A DNA stretch of 55,157 nt from an uncultured beta proteobacterium (GTDB taxonomy: Bacteria > Pseudomonadota > Gammaproteobacteria > Burkholderiales > Burkholderiaceae): the NCBI GenBank assembly GCA_903918115.1, contig CAIXDG010000013.1, positions 1 to 55,157 of the forward strand, written 5' to 3'. Below the pieces are notes generated by a model. The model ran no database searches. It was not told the DNA's origin and saw nothing but the letters and a program-made list of their open reading frames with translations. A program made the translations under genes and the position numbers. Shown here piece by piece: positions 42,708 through 52,184 of this stretch. The first letter of the stretch is position 1, and each line of letters opens with the position of its first letter.

Positions 42708-43418
42708 ATGTCGCTGAAAAAAGAACAGATTACCCTTGAAAATCAAGGACTTATAAATTACCTAAAGCCTTTAGCAGGGATTATTTGCTTGGCTTTACTG
42801 TTTTCGACCGCGGTGCAGGCTCAATCGCTAGCGGAGAGCAGCAAAGAGGTAAATAAAGATGGCAGCAGTGAGATTGCCAAAGAAGTCAGCAAAGAAAGCG
42901 GCAAAGAAAGCGGGAAAAGCCTATTTGCACGGGTGGCTGATAAATTTGTTGATTCGGTCACGGGAAATTCTGAAAGTCTCATTAATAATGCAATGGAAAT
43001 GATTGGCGTGCGCTACCGTTGGGGTGGTGAGCTAGCCCAATCTGGCTTAGATGCGAGTTCCTTTGTGAGTTATGTATTTAATGACAAACTAAGCTTTTTG
43101 TTGCCACGCAAGTCATCCCAAATGAGTCGTGTAGGTAAGCCAGTATCCCGTGAAGAATTACAGCCGGGCGACTTGGTATTCTTTAATACGATGCGCCTAA
43201 CCTTTTCCCACGTGGGAATTTATGTGGGCGACAACAAGTTTTTGCATTCACCGGCTAAAAATGCCAGTGTGCGGGTTGACGATATGCGAGAAGTCTATTG
43301 GGATAAGCGTTTTGATGGCGCGCGTCGTTTAGATGGCTCCGATTCTTTTAGCGATGCAGAGCGTAATGCCCTAATGAAAGAATTTAAGGCCCTCAAGAAA
43401 TCCACCCGTAATCTCTAA
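42708..43418 (+). CDS. NlpC/P60 (C40) family protein lacking catalytic Cys
   Basis: A 236-residue exported protein: signal peptide to about residue 38 (A-V-Q-A-Q-S), a Lys/Glu/Ser-rich repeat linker (KEVSKESGKESGKS, 58-71), then a C40 domain from about residue 90. The domain has R-Y-R-W-G-G, P-G-D-L-V-F-F, S-H-V-G-I-Y-V-G with His168 and F-L-H-S with His180, but the catalytic position reads D-A-S (Ala116) instead of D-C-S. It cannot be a standard cysteine endopeptidase; it may bind peptidoglycan or regulate an active enzyme. Family members cut cell-wall peptides. Confidence 0.85.
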   Translation: MSLKKEQITLENQGLINYLKPLAGIICLALLFSTAVQAQSLAESSKEVNKDGSSEIAKEVSKESGKESGKSLFARVADKFVDSVTGNSESLINNAMEMIGVRYRWGGELAQSGLDASSFVSYVFNDKLSFLLPRKSSQMSRVGKPVSREELQPGDLVFFNTMRLTFSHVGIYVGDNKFLHSPAKNASVRVDDMREVYWDKRFDGARRLDGSDSFSDAERNALMKEFKALKKSTRNL

Positions 43419-43431
43419 GCGTCCTTTATAC

Positions 43432-43515
43432 TCACCCACTGGTGAATTTAGTGCGCATTCCTGCTGTCATCGCATTTTGTGTATGTAGCGCGACGTAAAA
43501 GAAAATCACCCCCAA
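43432..43515 (-). CDS. Possible 27-residue membrane peptide
   Basis: An antisense frame in the 157-base gap before scpB. From a TTG start with AGG five bases upstream, it reads G-V-I-F-F-Y-V-A-L-H-T-Q and a polar basic end. The frame stays open further upstream (LKKVIGSGL), which would give a neat membrane helix with basic N-terminus but no start codon. It may be a small real protein, a gene that lost its start, or chance. Confidence 0.22.
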   Translation of the reverse strand: MGVIFFYVALHTQNAMTAGMRTKFTSG

Positions 43516-43553
43516 TAAACCTGAACCGATTACTTTTTTTAAATGCTTTTCAG

Positions 43554-43567
43554 GCTATCCTGATAGC
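43554..43567. repeat. Palindrome just before scpB
   Basis: GCTATC-CT-GATAGC, a 6-bp perfect inverted repeat with a 2-nt centre, ends eight bases before the scpB ATG, where a ribosome site would be expected. It could be an operator or an RNA hairpin that affects initiation. Confidence 0.35.
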
Positions 43568-43575
43568 AGAATTTT

Positions 43576-44190
43576 ATGGATGCAAATCAAACTAAGCGCA
43601 TTGTTGAAACTGCGCTCCTCTGTGCTCAAGAGCCTATCACAACGGTCGATTTAACCCGTCTGTTTGTTGAGGATGTGAGTGCTAAAGAGTTGGAAGCTGT
43701 TCTGCTCGAATTGCAAGGCGAGTGGCAAGAGAGTGGCATGGAATTAGTCCGCATTGCTACTGGGTGGCGTTTTCAAAGTCGCTTATCGATGCGTGAATAC
43801 CTCGATCGACTAACACCGGAGAAGCCGCCGAAATATTCACGGGCGGTCATGGAGACTTTGGCGATTATTGCGTACCGTCAACCCGTTACTCGTGGCGAGA
43901 TTGAAGAAATTCGTGGTGTTACTGTGAGTACCAATGTGATGAAGCAGTTAGAAGATCGTTCTTGGGTCGAAGTCATTGGCCATAAAGAAACAATTGGTCG
44001 GCCTGGTTTATATGCCACGACAAAACAGTTTTTAAATGATCTTGGATTAACTAATTTACAAAGCTTGCCGATGTTAGAAGATGCGAATCCTTCAATGGAA
44101 CCTTTGGCGCAAGCCGTAATTGAGTTTGAAGCTAAGTTAAGTGTTACAGACGTAATTGAAACCGACCCAATAGACCCCCCAAATGAGTAG
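43576..44190 (+). CDS. scpB: Segregation and condensation protein B
   Basis: A 204-residue protein of the ScpB family: two winged-helix domains, with the typical middle stretch [27 protein letters not shown] and R-G-V-x-V-S. ScpB pairs with ScpA and SMC to compact and separate chromosomes. scpA is not next to it in this window; the NlpC/P60-like gene lies upstream instead. There is no clear Shine-Dalgarno. It overlaps rluB by eight bases. Confidence 0.93.
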   Translation: MDANQTKRIVETALLCAQEPITTVDLTRLFVEDVSAKELEAVLLELQGEWQESGMELVRIATGWRFQSRLSMREYLDRLTPEKPPKYSRAVMETLAIIAYRQPVTRGEIEEIRGVTVSTNVMKQLEDRSWVEVIGHKETIGRPGLYATTKQFLNDLGLTNLQSLPMLEDANPSMEPLAQAVIEFEAKLSVTDVIETDPIDPPNE

Positions 44191-45928
44191 TGATAATAAC
44201 GACGCTGCAGTGCCATTAGCAGCGAATGCATTACCAGACAATCCAGCATCAGTCGATACGACTAAGGTTGGCGCGGCGGTAGTTACTGGCGATGGAGTCG
44301 ACTCGGGTTCAGCGGGAAGGCCACGGCGTCCTAGTAAGCATCCATTTAAGTCACGCAATTTTCGTGATAAAACAAAACGCGAAGGTGATCGTTCGGGCGG
44401 CCACCAGCCTAATCATCAGTCTAACCACAAACCCAATCATCCGGCAGCAAAGGTAGATCCGGCATTAGCCGCCGAAAGTACTGCATTATTTAATGCCGTG
44501 GTATCCGGAGAATTTGATGCTGCCCTAGATGCCCCTGAACTTGAAATACTGGCCACGCCCCTCTTGAATGATGAGGATGAATCTGCAATTGCACATCAAG
44601 CTAATACCCTAAAAAGTAACGAATTTAATAGTAGCGATGATGCCGAAGATGATGATGGCGTAAATAATGATTTAACGAATCTGCAATTTTCTAATGTCGA
44701 TGATTTGCCCTTAAGCATGCGTGATGAAGTTTGGTCTGATCTAGATGGTTTAGATGATGATGCTGATGATGAAGATACCGTTAAGTTACATAAAGTCTTA
44801 GCCGATGTTGGCATGGGCTCGCGTCGTGAAATGGAAGACTTGATTGTGCAAGGGCGTGTTTCGGTCAATAGTATGCCGGCACATATTGGGCAACGTGTTG
44901 GACCCACTGATCAAGTTCGCATTAACGGCAAACCCGTGCATCGCAAAATTCACACCAAACCGCCGCGGGTAATTTTGTATCACAAGCCTGCCGGTGAAAT
45001 TGTGAGTCAATCTGACCCCGAGGGTCGTCCTACTGTTTTTGACCGTTTGCCCAAAGCCCGTCAGGGTCGCTGGATTGCGGTTGGGCGTTTAGATTTCAAT
45101 ACCGAAGGCTTATTGTTGTTTACGACTTCTGGTGAGTTGGCTAACCGTTTAATGCATCCGCGCTATGGGGTTGAGCGGGAATATGCTGTGCGCATTTTGG
45201 GCGAACTCAGTAATGAGCAACAAACTGAGCTGAAAAGTGGCATTCAACTTGATGATGGACAGGCGCGCTTTTTACGTCTTTCTGCGGGTGGAGGCGAAGG
45301 TGCCAATCGCTGGTATCACGTGGCTTTAACTGAAGGTAAGAATCGTGAAGTACGCCGCATGTTTGAAGCTACTGGACATACCGTCTCTCGTTTGCTGCGC
45401 ACACGTTATGGCATTTTTCTCTTGCCACCCCGTTTACGGCGGGGCAAGTGGGAGGAAGTTCCAGCAGAAGGCATTACCCAGTTAATGAAAGCCGCCGGAT
45501 TAAAAGTACCCCAGGGCGGTCAAGATAAAGGGCGTTCTGGTCATGGTCACCGGCAAGGGTCAGGCCAAGGATCCCAAGGCCGAGTCGGCGGGGCAAATTC
45601 GGTTGATAGCCCTGATTTTCAGCCTGATCCAATGCAAACTTCAGTTTCTTACTGGGGTTCACGAGAAGCTTTACAGCTAGCAAGCCAACATCGTGGCTTA
45701 ACCCATCAAGGCCGTTCGGGTACAGGTAGTAATGGCGCGGGTACCGGTGGCGGTAAGCATAAAGGAAAGAAAGTCCATCATGGGCATGCCTTCAATCCCC
45801 AAGGTACAGGAGCTGGCGGTAAGCCTGGCGGCGCAGCTGGAACTGGTCCTAAAAGAACAGGCCCTAAAGGCCGCAAGCCTTTCCATAAAGGCCCAAGAAA
45901 GCCCCGCACACCTAGCGAAAGCTTCTGA
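44183..45928 (+). CDS. rluB: 23S rRNA pseudouridine synthase RluB, with long tails
   Basis: A 581-residue protein whose core (about 200-430) is a normal RluB/RsuA family enzyme: an S4 RNA-binding domain ([15 protein letters not shown]) and the catalytic G-R-L-D-F-N-T-E-G with the active Asp near residue 303. It makes the pseudouridine in helix 89-93 region (position 2605 in E. coli). Around the core stand an N-terminal tail of about 200 residues, basic first and then strongly acidic, and a C-terminal tail of about 150 residues rich in Gly, His, Lys and Arg. Both are probably disordered and RNA-binding. Confidence 0.9.
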   Translation: MSSDNNDAAVPLAANALPDNPASVDTTKVGAAVVTGDGVDSGSAGRPRRPSKHPFKSRNFRDKTKREGDRSGGHQPNHQSNHKPNHPAAKVDPALAAESTALFNAVVSGEFDAALDAPELEILATPLLNDEDESAIAHQANTLKSNEFNSSDDAEDDDGVNNDLTNLQFSNVDDLPLSMRDEVWSDLDGLDDDADDEDTVKLHKVLADVGMGSRREMEDLIVQGRVSVNSMPAHIGQRVGPTDQVRINGKPVHRKIHTKPPRVILYHKPAGEIVSQSDPEGRPTVFDRLPKARQGRWIAVGRLDFNTEGLLLFTTSGELANRLMHPRYGVEREYAVRILGELSNEQQTELKSGIQLDDGQARFLRLSAGGGEGANRWYHVALTEGKNREVRRMFEATGHTVSRLLRTRYGIFLLPPRLRRGKWEEVPAEGITQLMKAAGLKVPQGGQDKGRSGHGHRQGSGQGSQGRVGGANSVDSPDFQPDPMQTSVSYWGSREALQLASQHRGLTHQGRSGTGSNGAGTGGGKHKGKKVHHGHAFNPQGTGAGGKPGGAAGTGPKRTGPKGRKPFHKGPRKPRTPSESF

Positions 45929-45954
45929 TTTCACTCAGGTTTTCCTAAATCAGC

Positions 45955-45960
45955 TATAAT
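45955..45960 (+). promoter_or_regulatory. Promoter -10 upstream of rimP
   Basis: A perfect TATAAT stands 113 bases before the rimP start. The -35 is weak (TTCACT 19 bases or TCACTC 17 bases upstream). It probably drives rimP-nusA-infB and possibly the genes after. Confidence 0.6.
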
Positions 45961-45986
45961 TTCGGTCTCGTAGTTGTTTGTAGTAA

Positions 45987-46062
45987 CCAGCCGATGTTGC
46001 GATCAACGTAAGCTGGCCTGTTCTGAATTTAAGAATATGGGCTTTGAGGCCCATTTTTTTTT
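45987..46062 (+). promoter_or_regulatory. rimP leader with terminator-like hairpin (attenuator candidate)
   Basis: The leader can fold a first stem-loop (CCAGC 45987-45991 with GCTGG 46012-46016, inner GTTG/CAAC) and a second, ATGGGC 46037-46042 with GCCCAT 46049-46054, followed by nine T. The second looks like an intrinsic terminator placed just before the rimP ribosome site. GGCCT at 46015-46019 can pair with AGGCC at 46047-46051, which would break the terminator. Control by NusA is known for this operon in other bacteria; here it is inferred. Confidence 0.6.
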
Positions 46063-46072
46063 GGGGAATCGC

Positions 46073-46564
46073 GTGAAAGAACAGCAAGTTATTGCTGCCG
46101 AGGTAGAAAATTTAGGCTATACGCTCGTTGATATTGAGCGTGAGGGCCGCGGTTTGCTGCGCATCACGATTGAAAACCCCGATTTTGAACGGTTAGTTTC
46201 AGTGCAAGATTGCGAGAAAGTAAGTCATCAGTTGACTTACACCTTGCCGGTGGAAAACATTCCGTATGAGCGTTTGGAGGTTTCCTCGCCCGGTCTCGAT
46301 CGGACAGTAAAAACAGCTGCTGATTTTGTGCGGTTTGTGGGTTTTGAAGTCGACTTGAAATTACGGGTAGCGGTTGCGAACCGTAAGCATTTTCAAGGCG
46401 TATTACAAGGTTTGGTTAGCGGCGAATTGAATTCAGCCGATGCCAAATTTGGTTTGATTTTTGCAGCAAGTGATGGCACGCCATCAGAGTTGGTTTTTTC
46501 ATTGGCCGAGGTAGAAAAAACTCGGTTAGTCCCTGTTATTGATTTCAAAGGAAAAAAATCATGA
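46073..46564 (+). CDS. rimP: Ribosome maturation factor RimP
   Basis: A 163-residue protein needed for 30S subunit assembly. Features: L-G-Y-T-L-V-D-I-E near 20, [11 protein letters not shown] near 56, and the signature [12 protein letters not shown] near 80-90. The start is GTG at 46073 with GGGGA five bases upstream; the frame stays open for another 99 bases upstream but that part is the structured leader. Its stop overlaps the nusA start (ATGA). Confidence 0.93.
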   Translation: MKEQQVIAAEVENLGYTLVDIEREGRGLLRITIENPDFERLVSVQDCEKVSHQLTYTLPVENIPYERLEVSSPGLDRTVKTAADFVRFVGFEVDLKLRVAVANRKHFQGVLQGLVSGELNSADAKFGLIFAASDGTPSELVFSLAEVEKTRLVPVIDFKGKKS

Positions 46565-48039
46565 GTCGAGAAGTTCTCATGTTGGCTGATGCGCTAGCGC
46601 GCGAAAAGAATGTGGATCGCGAAATTGTTTTCGAGGCCCTTGAATTAGCGCTAGCTTCGGCAACAAAAAAACGTTACGACGAAGGCGTCGATATTCGTGT
46701 ATCGATTGATCGCGAAAGTGGCGAATATGAATCTTTCCGTCGTTGGCTAGTTGTGCCCGATGAAGCTGGATTACAAGAACCCGATAAAGAAATACTGCAT
46801 TTTGAAGCGCAGGAGCAAATTCCTGAAATGGAAGTTGGCGACTTTATCGAAGAGCAAATTGAATCTTTGGCCTTTGGGCGCATTGGTGCACAAGCTGCCA
46901 AACAGGTAATTTTGCAACGCATCCGTGATGCTGAACGTGAGCAGATTTTGAATGATTACCTGGAGCGTGGCGAAAAGGTCATGACAGGTACTGTAAAACG
47001 TGCAGATAAAAATGGCTTGATCGTTGAGTCTGGTCGCGTAGAAGCGTTATTACGTCGCGATCAAATGATTCCTAAAGAAAATTTACGTTCAGGCGACCGG
47101 GTAAGAGCCTATATTCTTAAGGTAGATCGTGAAGCGCGGGGCCCCCAAATTGAGCTCTCGCGTACTTGCCCTGAGTTTTTAATTAAATTGTTTGAAAACG
47201 AAGTTCCTGAAATGGAGCAGGGTTTACTGGAAATAAAAGGCGCTGCTCGTGATCCTGGAATTCGCGCAAAAATTGCGGTAGTTACTTACGATAAACGCAT
47301 TGATCCCATTGGCACTTGTGTTGGTGTACGTGGTACTCGCGTTACTGCAGTTCGTAACGAGGTAGCTGGAGAAGCGGTAGATATCGTCTTGTGGTCTGAA
47401 GATCCGGCCCAATTCGTGATTGGTGCATTAGCGCCAGCACAGGTTTCATCGATTGTGGTTGACGAAGAGCGCCATGCCATGGATGTCGTGGTAGACGAAG
47501 AAAATCTCGCTATTGCCATTGGCCGTAGTGGGCAAAACGTGCGTTTAGCCAGTGAATTAACGGCTTGGCAAATCAATATCATGACGCCTGAAGAGTCTGC
47601 AGAGAAAACCGAGAAAGAGGCGGTAGTAACCCGTCAATTGTTTATCGACAAACTCGACGTCGATCTTGAAGTGGCTGAGATTTTGATCGCAGAAGGCTTC
47701 AATACCTTAGAAGAGGTGGCTTATGTCCCTCTCACTGAAATGCTTGAAATTGAAGCCTTTGATGAAGACACCATTAATGAGCTGCGTACCCGTGCGCGGG
47801 ACTCTTTATTAACAATGGAAATTGCTAAAGAAGAACGCTTGGGTGAAGTTTCTCAAGATTTACTTTCGCTTGATGGCGTTACGCCAGAGTTGATCGCTAA
47901 ATTAGCCCTAAGTAATGTCCATACTCGCGATGATCTCGCTGAATTGGCTGTAGATGAACTGGTAGAAGCAACCCAGATTGACGAAGAAACTGCGAAAACG
48001 CTCATCATGAAAGCGCGCGAACATTGGTTTACTTCATGA
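46561..48039 (+). CDS. nusA: Transcription termination/antitermination protein NusA
   Basis: A 492-residue factor, close to E. coli NusA length. In order: an N-terminal RNA-polymerase-binding domain (1-130), an S1 domain (about 137-200, [10 protein letters not shown]), two KH domains ([11 protein letters not shown] near 260 and [10 protein letters not shown] near 322), and two C-terminal acidic repeats (about 360-492, with [14 protein letters not shown]). It affects pausing, termination and antitermination. It overlaps rimP by four bases; infB follows after 13 bases. Confidence 0.96.
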   Translation: MSREVLMLADALAREKNVDREIVFEALELALASATKKRYDEGVDIRVSIDRESGEYESFRRWLVVPDEAGLQEPDKEILHFEAQEQIPEMEVGDFIEEQIESLAFGRIGAQAAKQVILQRIRDAEREQILNDYLERGEKVMTGTVKRADKNGLIVESGRVEALLRRDQMIPKENLRSGDRVRAYILKVDREARGPQIELSRTCPEFLIKLFENEVPEMEQGLLEIKGAARDPGIRAKIAVVTYDKRIDPIGTCVGVRGTRVTAVRNEVAGEAVDIVLWSEDPAQFVIGALAPAQVSSIVVDEERHAMDVVVDEENLAIAIGRSGQNVRLASELTAWQINIMTPEESAEKTEKEAVVTRQLFIDKLDVDLEVAEILIAEGFNTLEEVAYVPLTEMLEIEAFDEDTINELRTRARDSLLTMEIAKEERLGEVSQDLLSLDGVTPELIAKLALSNVHTRDDLAELAVDELVEATQIDEETAKTLIMKAREHWFTS

Positions 48040-48052
48040 GAGGAAGCAGGGC

Positions 48053-50824
48053 ATGGCAATAACCACAGTAAAAGCACTCTCTCAAGAGCTCAAACGCTCA
48101 GCAGCTGAGCTCTTGCAGCAGTTACACGCTGCTGGCATTGCAAAAGAATCAGAGGACGATAAGATCACTGAAAAGGATAAGACCGTCTTGTTGGAGCATT
48201 TACAAAAAGAACATGGCAATACGGATACTGGCAATCGTAAAAAGATTACTTTGATTAAACGCGAATCGTCCGAAATTCGCCAGGCAGACTCTACTGGCCG
48301 CACGCGTACTGTTCAAGTTGAAGTGCGCAAAAAGCGCGTTTTAGTTAAGCGCGGTGATGACGCATCTAAAGTAGCAGTTGAAGAGCCAGTAGCCCCTTCT
48401 ACCGCCTCTGCTGCGGGCGGTAAAAAATCCATTCTTTCTGAGGAAGAATTGGAGAAGCGTGCAGCTGAAGCGACTCGTCAAGCCGAATTGTTGGCTTTAC
48501 AAGAAAATGAAATGAAGGCGGCTGAGGAAGAAAGAGAAAAACGTCAAAAAGACGCTTTTGAAGCTGAAGCAAAAGCGGCTCCTGGTGCCGAGGCTGCAGC
48601 TGCTAAAGTGAAGTTAGATGCCGCTAAAAAGGTTGCTAAAGATTTACATGATGCAGCTGAAGCAAAGCTAACTGATTTACGTACGCGCCGTGCGGCTGCT
48701 GAAACTGAGGCGTTAGCGATTCGTGAAATGATGAGTACTCCAGCACGGGTATTAAAAGCGCCTAGTGAAATTGCTGCTGAAGAAGATAAAAAAGGTACCT
48801 TACATAAACCCTTAAAAGTTGAGGGTGCTGACGATAAGAAAAAAACGCCGGTTAAGGTGGGTGGGAAGTTAATTAAATCCTCTGAAACTTCTTCTACCTG
48901 GCAAGAAGAGGGTGCAAAACGCAAAACTACTTTAAAAACTCGGGGCGATAGTTCAGGCGGAGTTGGTGGTGGTTGGCGTTCCGGAGGCGGTCGCAGAAAG
49001 CAACATCACGCCACCCCAACGACTGAGAGCAATCCCGAAACGAATTTTCAAGCGCCTACTGAACCGATCGTGCGCGATGTGCACGTACCAGAAACCGTTA
49101 CGGTTGCAGAGCTCGCACATAGCATGGCAGTTAAGAGCGCAGAAGTAATTAAGCTGTTGATGGGCATGGGCCAAATGGTCACCATTAACCAAGTACTTGA
49201 TCAAGATACTGCGATGATTTTGGTTGAAGAAATGGGTCATAAAGCAATTGCTTCAAAACTCGATGATCCTGATCTCGATTTGGGTATTACTGGGCAAGAT
49301 GCTGAATTGTTACCGCGACCACCGGTTGTAACCGTGATGGGTCACGTTGATCATGGCAAAACTTCACTGCTCGATAAAATTCGCTTAGCTAAAGTAGCTT
49401 CCGGTGAAGCCGGCGGTATAACTCAACACATTGGTGCTTACCACGTTGAAACACCGCGCGGGGTCATTACTTTCCTTGATACCCCTGGCCACGAAGCCTT
49501 TACGGCGATGCGCGCACGCGGGGCTAAAGCTACCGATATTGTCATTCTGGTGGTTGCCGCTGATGATGGCGTGATGCCGCAAACTAAAGAAGCGATTCAC
49601 CATGCTCGTGCTGCTGGAGTGACTTTAGTCGTAGCGATTAATAAAATTGATAAGCCCGATTCAAATCCAGATCGGGTAAAAACGGAATTGGTTGCCGAAG
49701 AAGTGGTTCCCGAAGAGTATGGCGGTGACTCGCCTTTTATTCAGGTATCAGCTAAAACCGGTGAAGGTATCGACGCTTTACTTGAAAACGTTTTACTGCA
49801 AGCTGAAGTGCTTGAATTAAAGGCCCCACGTGATGCGCCCGCAAAAGGCTTGGTGATTGAAGCGCGTTTAGATAAAGGTAAAGGGCCAGTAGCGACAATT
49901 TTGGTGCAATCGGGTACTTTACGCCGTGGCGATATGTTACTGGCGGGTTCATCGTTTGGCCGCGTGCGTGCTATGTTGGATGAAAATGGCAAGCCTTGTA
50001 ATGAAGCTGGCCCTTCGATCCCAGTTGAGATTCAAGGCTTATCAGAAGTTCCAGATGCTGGAGAAGCAGTTCAAGTTGTTCCTGATGAACGCAAAGCCCG
50101 TGAAATTGCTTTATTTCGTCAAGGTAAGTTCCGCGATGTGAAGTTAGCTAAAGCCCAGGCAGTTAAGTTAGAAACCTTAATGGAAAATATGGGTGAAGGT
50201 GCAATTGAGGCCAAGCTCTTACCAATTATTATTAAGGCTGATGTTCAAGGCTCACAAGAGGCTTTATCACAATCATTGCAGAAGTTATCTACCCCTGAAG
50301 TAAAAGTACAAATTGTGCACGCTGGGGTAGGCGGGATTACTGAAACCGATGTGAATTTAGCGGTAGCTTCGAAAGCCGTCATTATTGGTTTTAACTCCCG
50401 TGCTGATGCTTTAGCGCGTAAGTTAGCAGAAAATAACGGTGTTGATATTCGATATCACAACATTATTTATGACGCAGTTGATGAAGTGAAATTGGCTTTA
50501 GGCGGCATGCTCACCCCCGATAAGAAAGAAGAAATTACTGGCTTAGTGGAAATTCGTCAGGTCTTCTCAGTTTCTAAAGTCGGCTCGATTGCAGGTTGTA
50601 TGGTGCTTGAAGGTGTTATCAAACGTAATTCAAAAGTACGCTTACTGCGCGATAACGTCGTCACTTGGACTGGTGAATTAGATTCACTCAAACGCTTTAA
50701 AGATGACGTTAAGGAAGTGAAGGGCGGCTTTGAATGTGGCCTCTCACTCAAAAACCAAAATGATATTCAAGAGGGCGACCAACTCGAAGTTTTTGAAGTC
50801 ACTGAAGTCGCTAGAACACTTTAA
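48053..50824 (+). CDS. infB: Translation initiation factor IF-2
   Basis: A 923-residue GTPase that brings initiator tRNA to the ribosome. The N-terminus has an IF2-N domain (1-55), then about 350 residues of low-complexity Ala/Glu/Lys and Gly-rich sequence, a second IF2-N-like domain (about 345-395), and the G domain with G-H-V-D-H-G-K-T near 429, D-T-P-G-H and N-K-I-D-K. Domains II, III and IV follow. AGGAAG precedes the ATG. It is followed by rbfA after 15 bases. Confidence 0.97.
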   Translation: MAITTVKALSQELKRSAAELLQQLHAAGIAKESEDDKITEKDKTVLLEHLQKEHGNTDTGNRKKITLIKRESSEIRQADSTGRTRTVQVEVRKKRVLVKRGDDASKVAVEEPVAPSTASAAGGKKSILSEEELEKRAAEATRQAELLALQENEMKAAEEEREKRQKDAFEAEAKAAPGAEAAAAKVKLDAAKKVAKDLHDAAEAKLTDLRTRRAAAETEALAIREMMSTPARVLKAPSEIAAEEDKKGTLHKPLKVEGADDKKKTPVKVGGKLIKSSETSSTWQEEGAKRKTTLKTRGDSSGGVGGGWRSGGGRRKQHHATPTTESNPETNFQAPTEPIVRDVHVPETVTVAELAHSMAVKSAEVIKLLMGMGQMVTINQVLDQDTAMILVEEMGHKAIASKLDDPDLDLGITGQDAELLPRPPVVTVMGHVDHGKTSLLDKIRLAKVASGEAGGITQHIGAYHVETPRGVITFLDTPGHEAFTAMRARGAKATDIVILVVAADDGVMPQTKEAIHHARAAGVTLVVAINKIDKPDSNPDRVKTELVAEEVVPEEYGGDSPFIQVSAKTGEGIDALLENVLLQAEVLELKAPRDAPAKGLVIEARLDKGKGPVATILVQSGTLRRGDMLLAGSSFGRVRAMLDENGKPCNEAGPSIPVEIQGLSEVPDAGEAVQVVPDERKAREIALFRQGKFRDVKLAKAQAVKLETLMENMGEGAIEAKLLPIIIKADVQGSQEALSQSLQKLSTPEVKVQIVHAGVGGITETDVNLAVASKAVIIGFNSRADALARKLAENNGVDIRYHNIIYDAVDEVKLALGGMLTPDKKEEITGLVEIRQVFSVSKVGSIAGCMVLEGVIKRNSKVRLLRDNVVTWTGELDSLKRFKDDVKEVKGGFECGLSLKNQNDIQEGDQLEVFEVTEVARTL

Positions 50825-50839
50825 GACGTAGCCAATTCT

Positions 50840-51211
50840 ATGCATAAAACTAGCCCGCATCGCAATGAGCGATTAGCTGACCAAATTCAACGTGATTTGG
50901 CTGAGCTTATCCCCCGTGAATTACGCGATAAATCCTTGGGGTTAATTACCTTGCAAGGAGTTGAGTTGTCACCAGATTTGGCGCATGCCAAAGTTTTTTT
51001 TACCGTGTTGGGGGCAAAGCCGGATCATGCTTTAGCTGCCTTGCAGGAAAAAGCCGGCTACTTGCATTCAATCTTATTTAAACGGCTCCACATTCATACT
51101 ATTCCTACATTGCATTTTGTACATGACACTTCAGTTGAGCGGGGCATCGAGATGTCGCGTTTAATTGATCAAGCAGTGCAAAGCGATGAAATTAGCGATA
51201 GCAAAGATTAA
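50840..51211 (+). CDS. rbfA: 30S ribosome-binding factor RbfA
   Basis: A 123-residue KH-like protein needed for 16S rRNA 5'-end maturation and cold growth. Family marks: [13 protein letters not shown] near 11-23, [20 protein letters not shown] near 33-52 and L-H-F-V-H-D near 102. It sits between infB and truB as in many proteobacteria. Confidence 0.95.
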   Translation: MHKTSPHRNERLADQIQRDLAELIPRELRDKSLGLITLQGVELSPDLAHAKVFFTVLGAKPDHALAALQEKAGYLHSILFKRLHIHTIPTLHFVHDTSVERGIEMSRLIDQAVQSDEISDSKD

Positions 51212-51229
51212 GCAAAGACCGAGATTCTT

Positions 51230-52153
51230 ATGTCACAACGGGTTGATGGAGTGGTATTGCTTGATAAGCCTGCGGGCCTTAGTTCCCAAGGTGCGGTCAC
51301 AGCGGTAAAGCGTGCTTTGCATGCTGAAAAAGCAGGCCACACTGGCACTCTTGATCCAATGGCTACTGGGCTACTACCCATTTGTTTGGGGGAAGCGACT
51401 AAATACTCACAAGATTTATTAGACGCAGATAAAACCTATATTGCCCAAATTCGTTTTGGTATTCGTACCAACACTGGCGATGCAGAAGGCGACATTATTG
51501 AACAGCAAGCCTTACGGGAATTTGCTGATGCGGCAGATTTGCAAGCGACTTTAGAGGCGCTTTTGCCCCGCTTTAGTGGGCCTATTTCACAAGTTCCGCC
51601 AATGTATTCGGCACTGAAGCGGGATGGCAAGCCTTTGTATGAGTACGCCCGCGCTGGAGTTGAGTTAGAGCGAACTGCACGCGACATTACCATTCATTCA
51701 ATTCGCTGGATTGCAATCCAATGGCCCGAAGCCACTTTAGAAGTGAGTTGTAGTAAGGGCACGTATATTCGCGTCTTAGCTGAAGATCTCGGCACTTCGC
51801 TTGGTTGCGGCGCTCATTTAGTCGGCTTACGTCGCACTGCTGTGGGTCATTTGTCACTACAACAATCGATTACCCTAGAGACCTTGCAATCGAAAGGGGC
51901 CGAAAAGGGTGTTGATCTGCTGCCGATTGATGCGTTATTGCAAACCTTGCCACAATTAACCGTCGATGAGCTGCAAGCAAAACGACTTGGTCTAGGTCAA
52001 CGCGTCCCCTTAGTGCTTAGTAATGCTTTTCCTTGGGCCGATGCCTTAGTACGCATTTATCGTGCTACGTCTGCCCCTCATAATTTTATTGGTACTGCCG
52101 ACTGGCGCTCTGGCGTCCTACATCCGCGACGCCTTATTTCACAAGTTTCTTAA
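51230..52153 (+). CDS. truB: tRNA pseudouridine-55 synthase TruB
   Basis: A 307-residue enzyme that makes pseudouridine 55 in the T-loop of nearly all tRNAs. The catalytic Asp42 lies in G-H-T-G-T-L-D-P-M-A-T-G. Further motifs: D-K-T-Y-I-A near 67, Q-V-P-P-M-Y-S-A-L-K-R-D-G-K-P-L-Y near 120-136 and C-S-K-G-T-Y-I-R near 175. Length is usual. It is followed by typA after 31 bases. Confidence 0.96.
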   Translation: MSQRVDGVVLLDKPAGLSSQGAVTAVKRALHAEKAGHTGTLDPMATGLLPICLGEATKYSQDLLDADKTYIAQIRFGIRTNTGDAEGDIIEQQALREFADAADLQATLEALLPRFSGPISQVPPMYSALKRDGKPLYEYARAGVELERTARDITIHSIRWIAIQWPEATLEVSCSKGTYIRVLAEDLGTSLGCGAHLVGLRRTAVGHLSLQQSITLETLQSKGAEKGVDLLPIDALLQTLPQLTVDELQAKRLGLGQRVPLVLSNAFPWADALVRIYRATSAPHNFIGTADWRSGVLHPRRLISQVS

Positions 52154-52184
52154 TTTATTTCTCCTCCTTAGATAGAAGCATTAC

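Noticed and set aside
42840-42925. Short imperfect DNA repeat (AAAGAAGTCAGC / AAAGAAAGCGGC type)
   Set aside because: It encodes the Lys-Glu-Ser linker of the C40 protein and has no spacer structure, so it is neither CRISPR nor a regulatory array.
45974-46072. Upstream extension of RimP
   Set aside because: It coincides with the structured leader and its T-run (encoding F-F-L); GTG 46073 has a proper ribosome site and gives the usual RimP length.
48544-48924. 126-codon Ser/Ala-rich frame antisense to infB
   Set aside because: It is the reverse of the low-complexity Ala/Glu/Lys linker of IF-2, which naturally stays open in the antisense direction.
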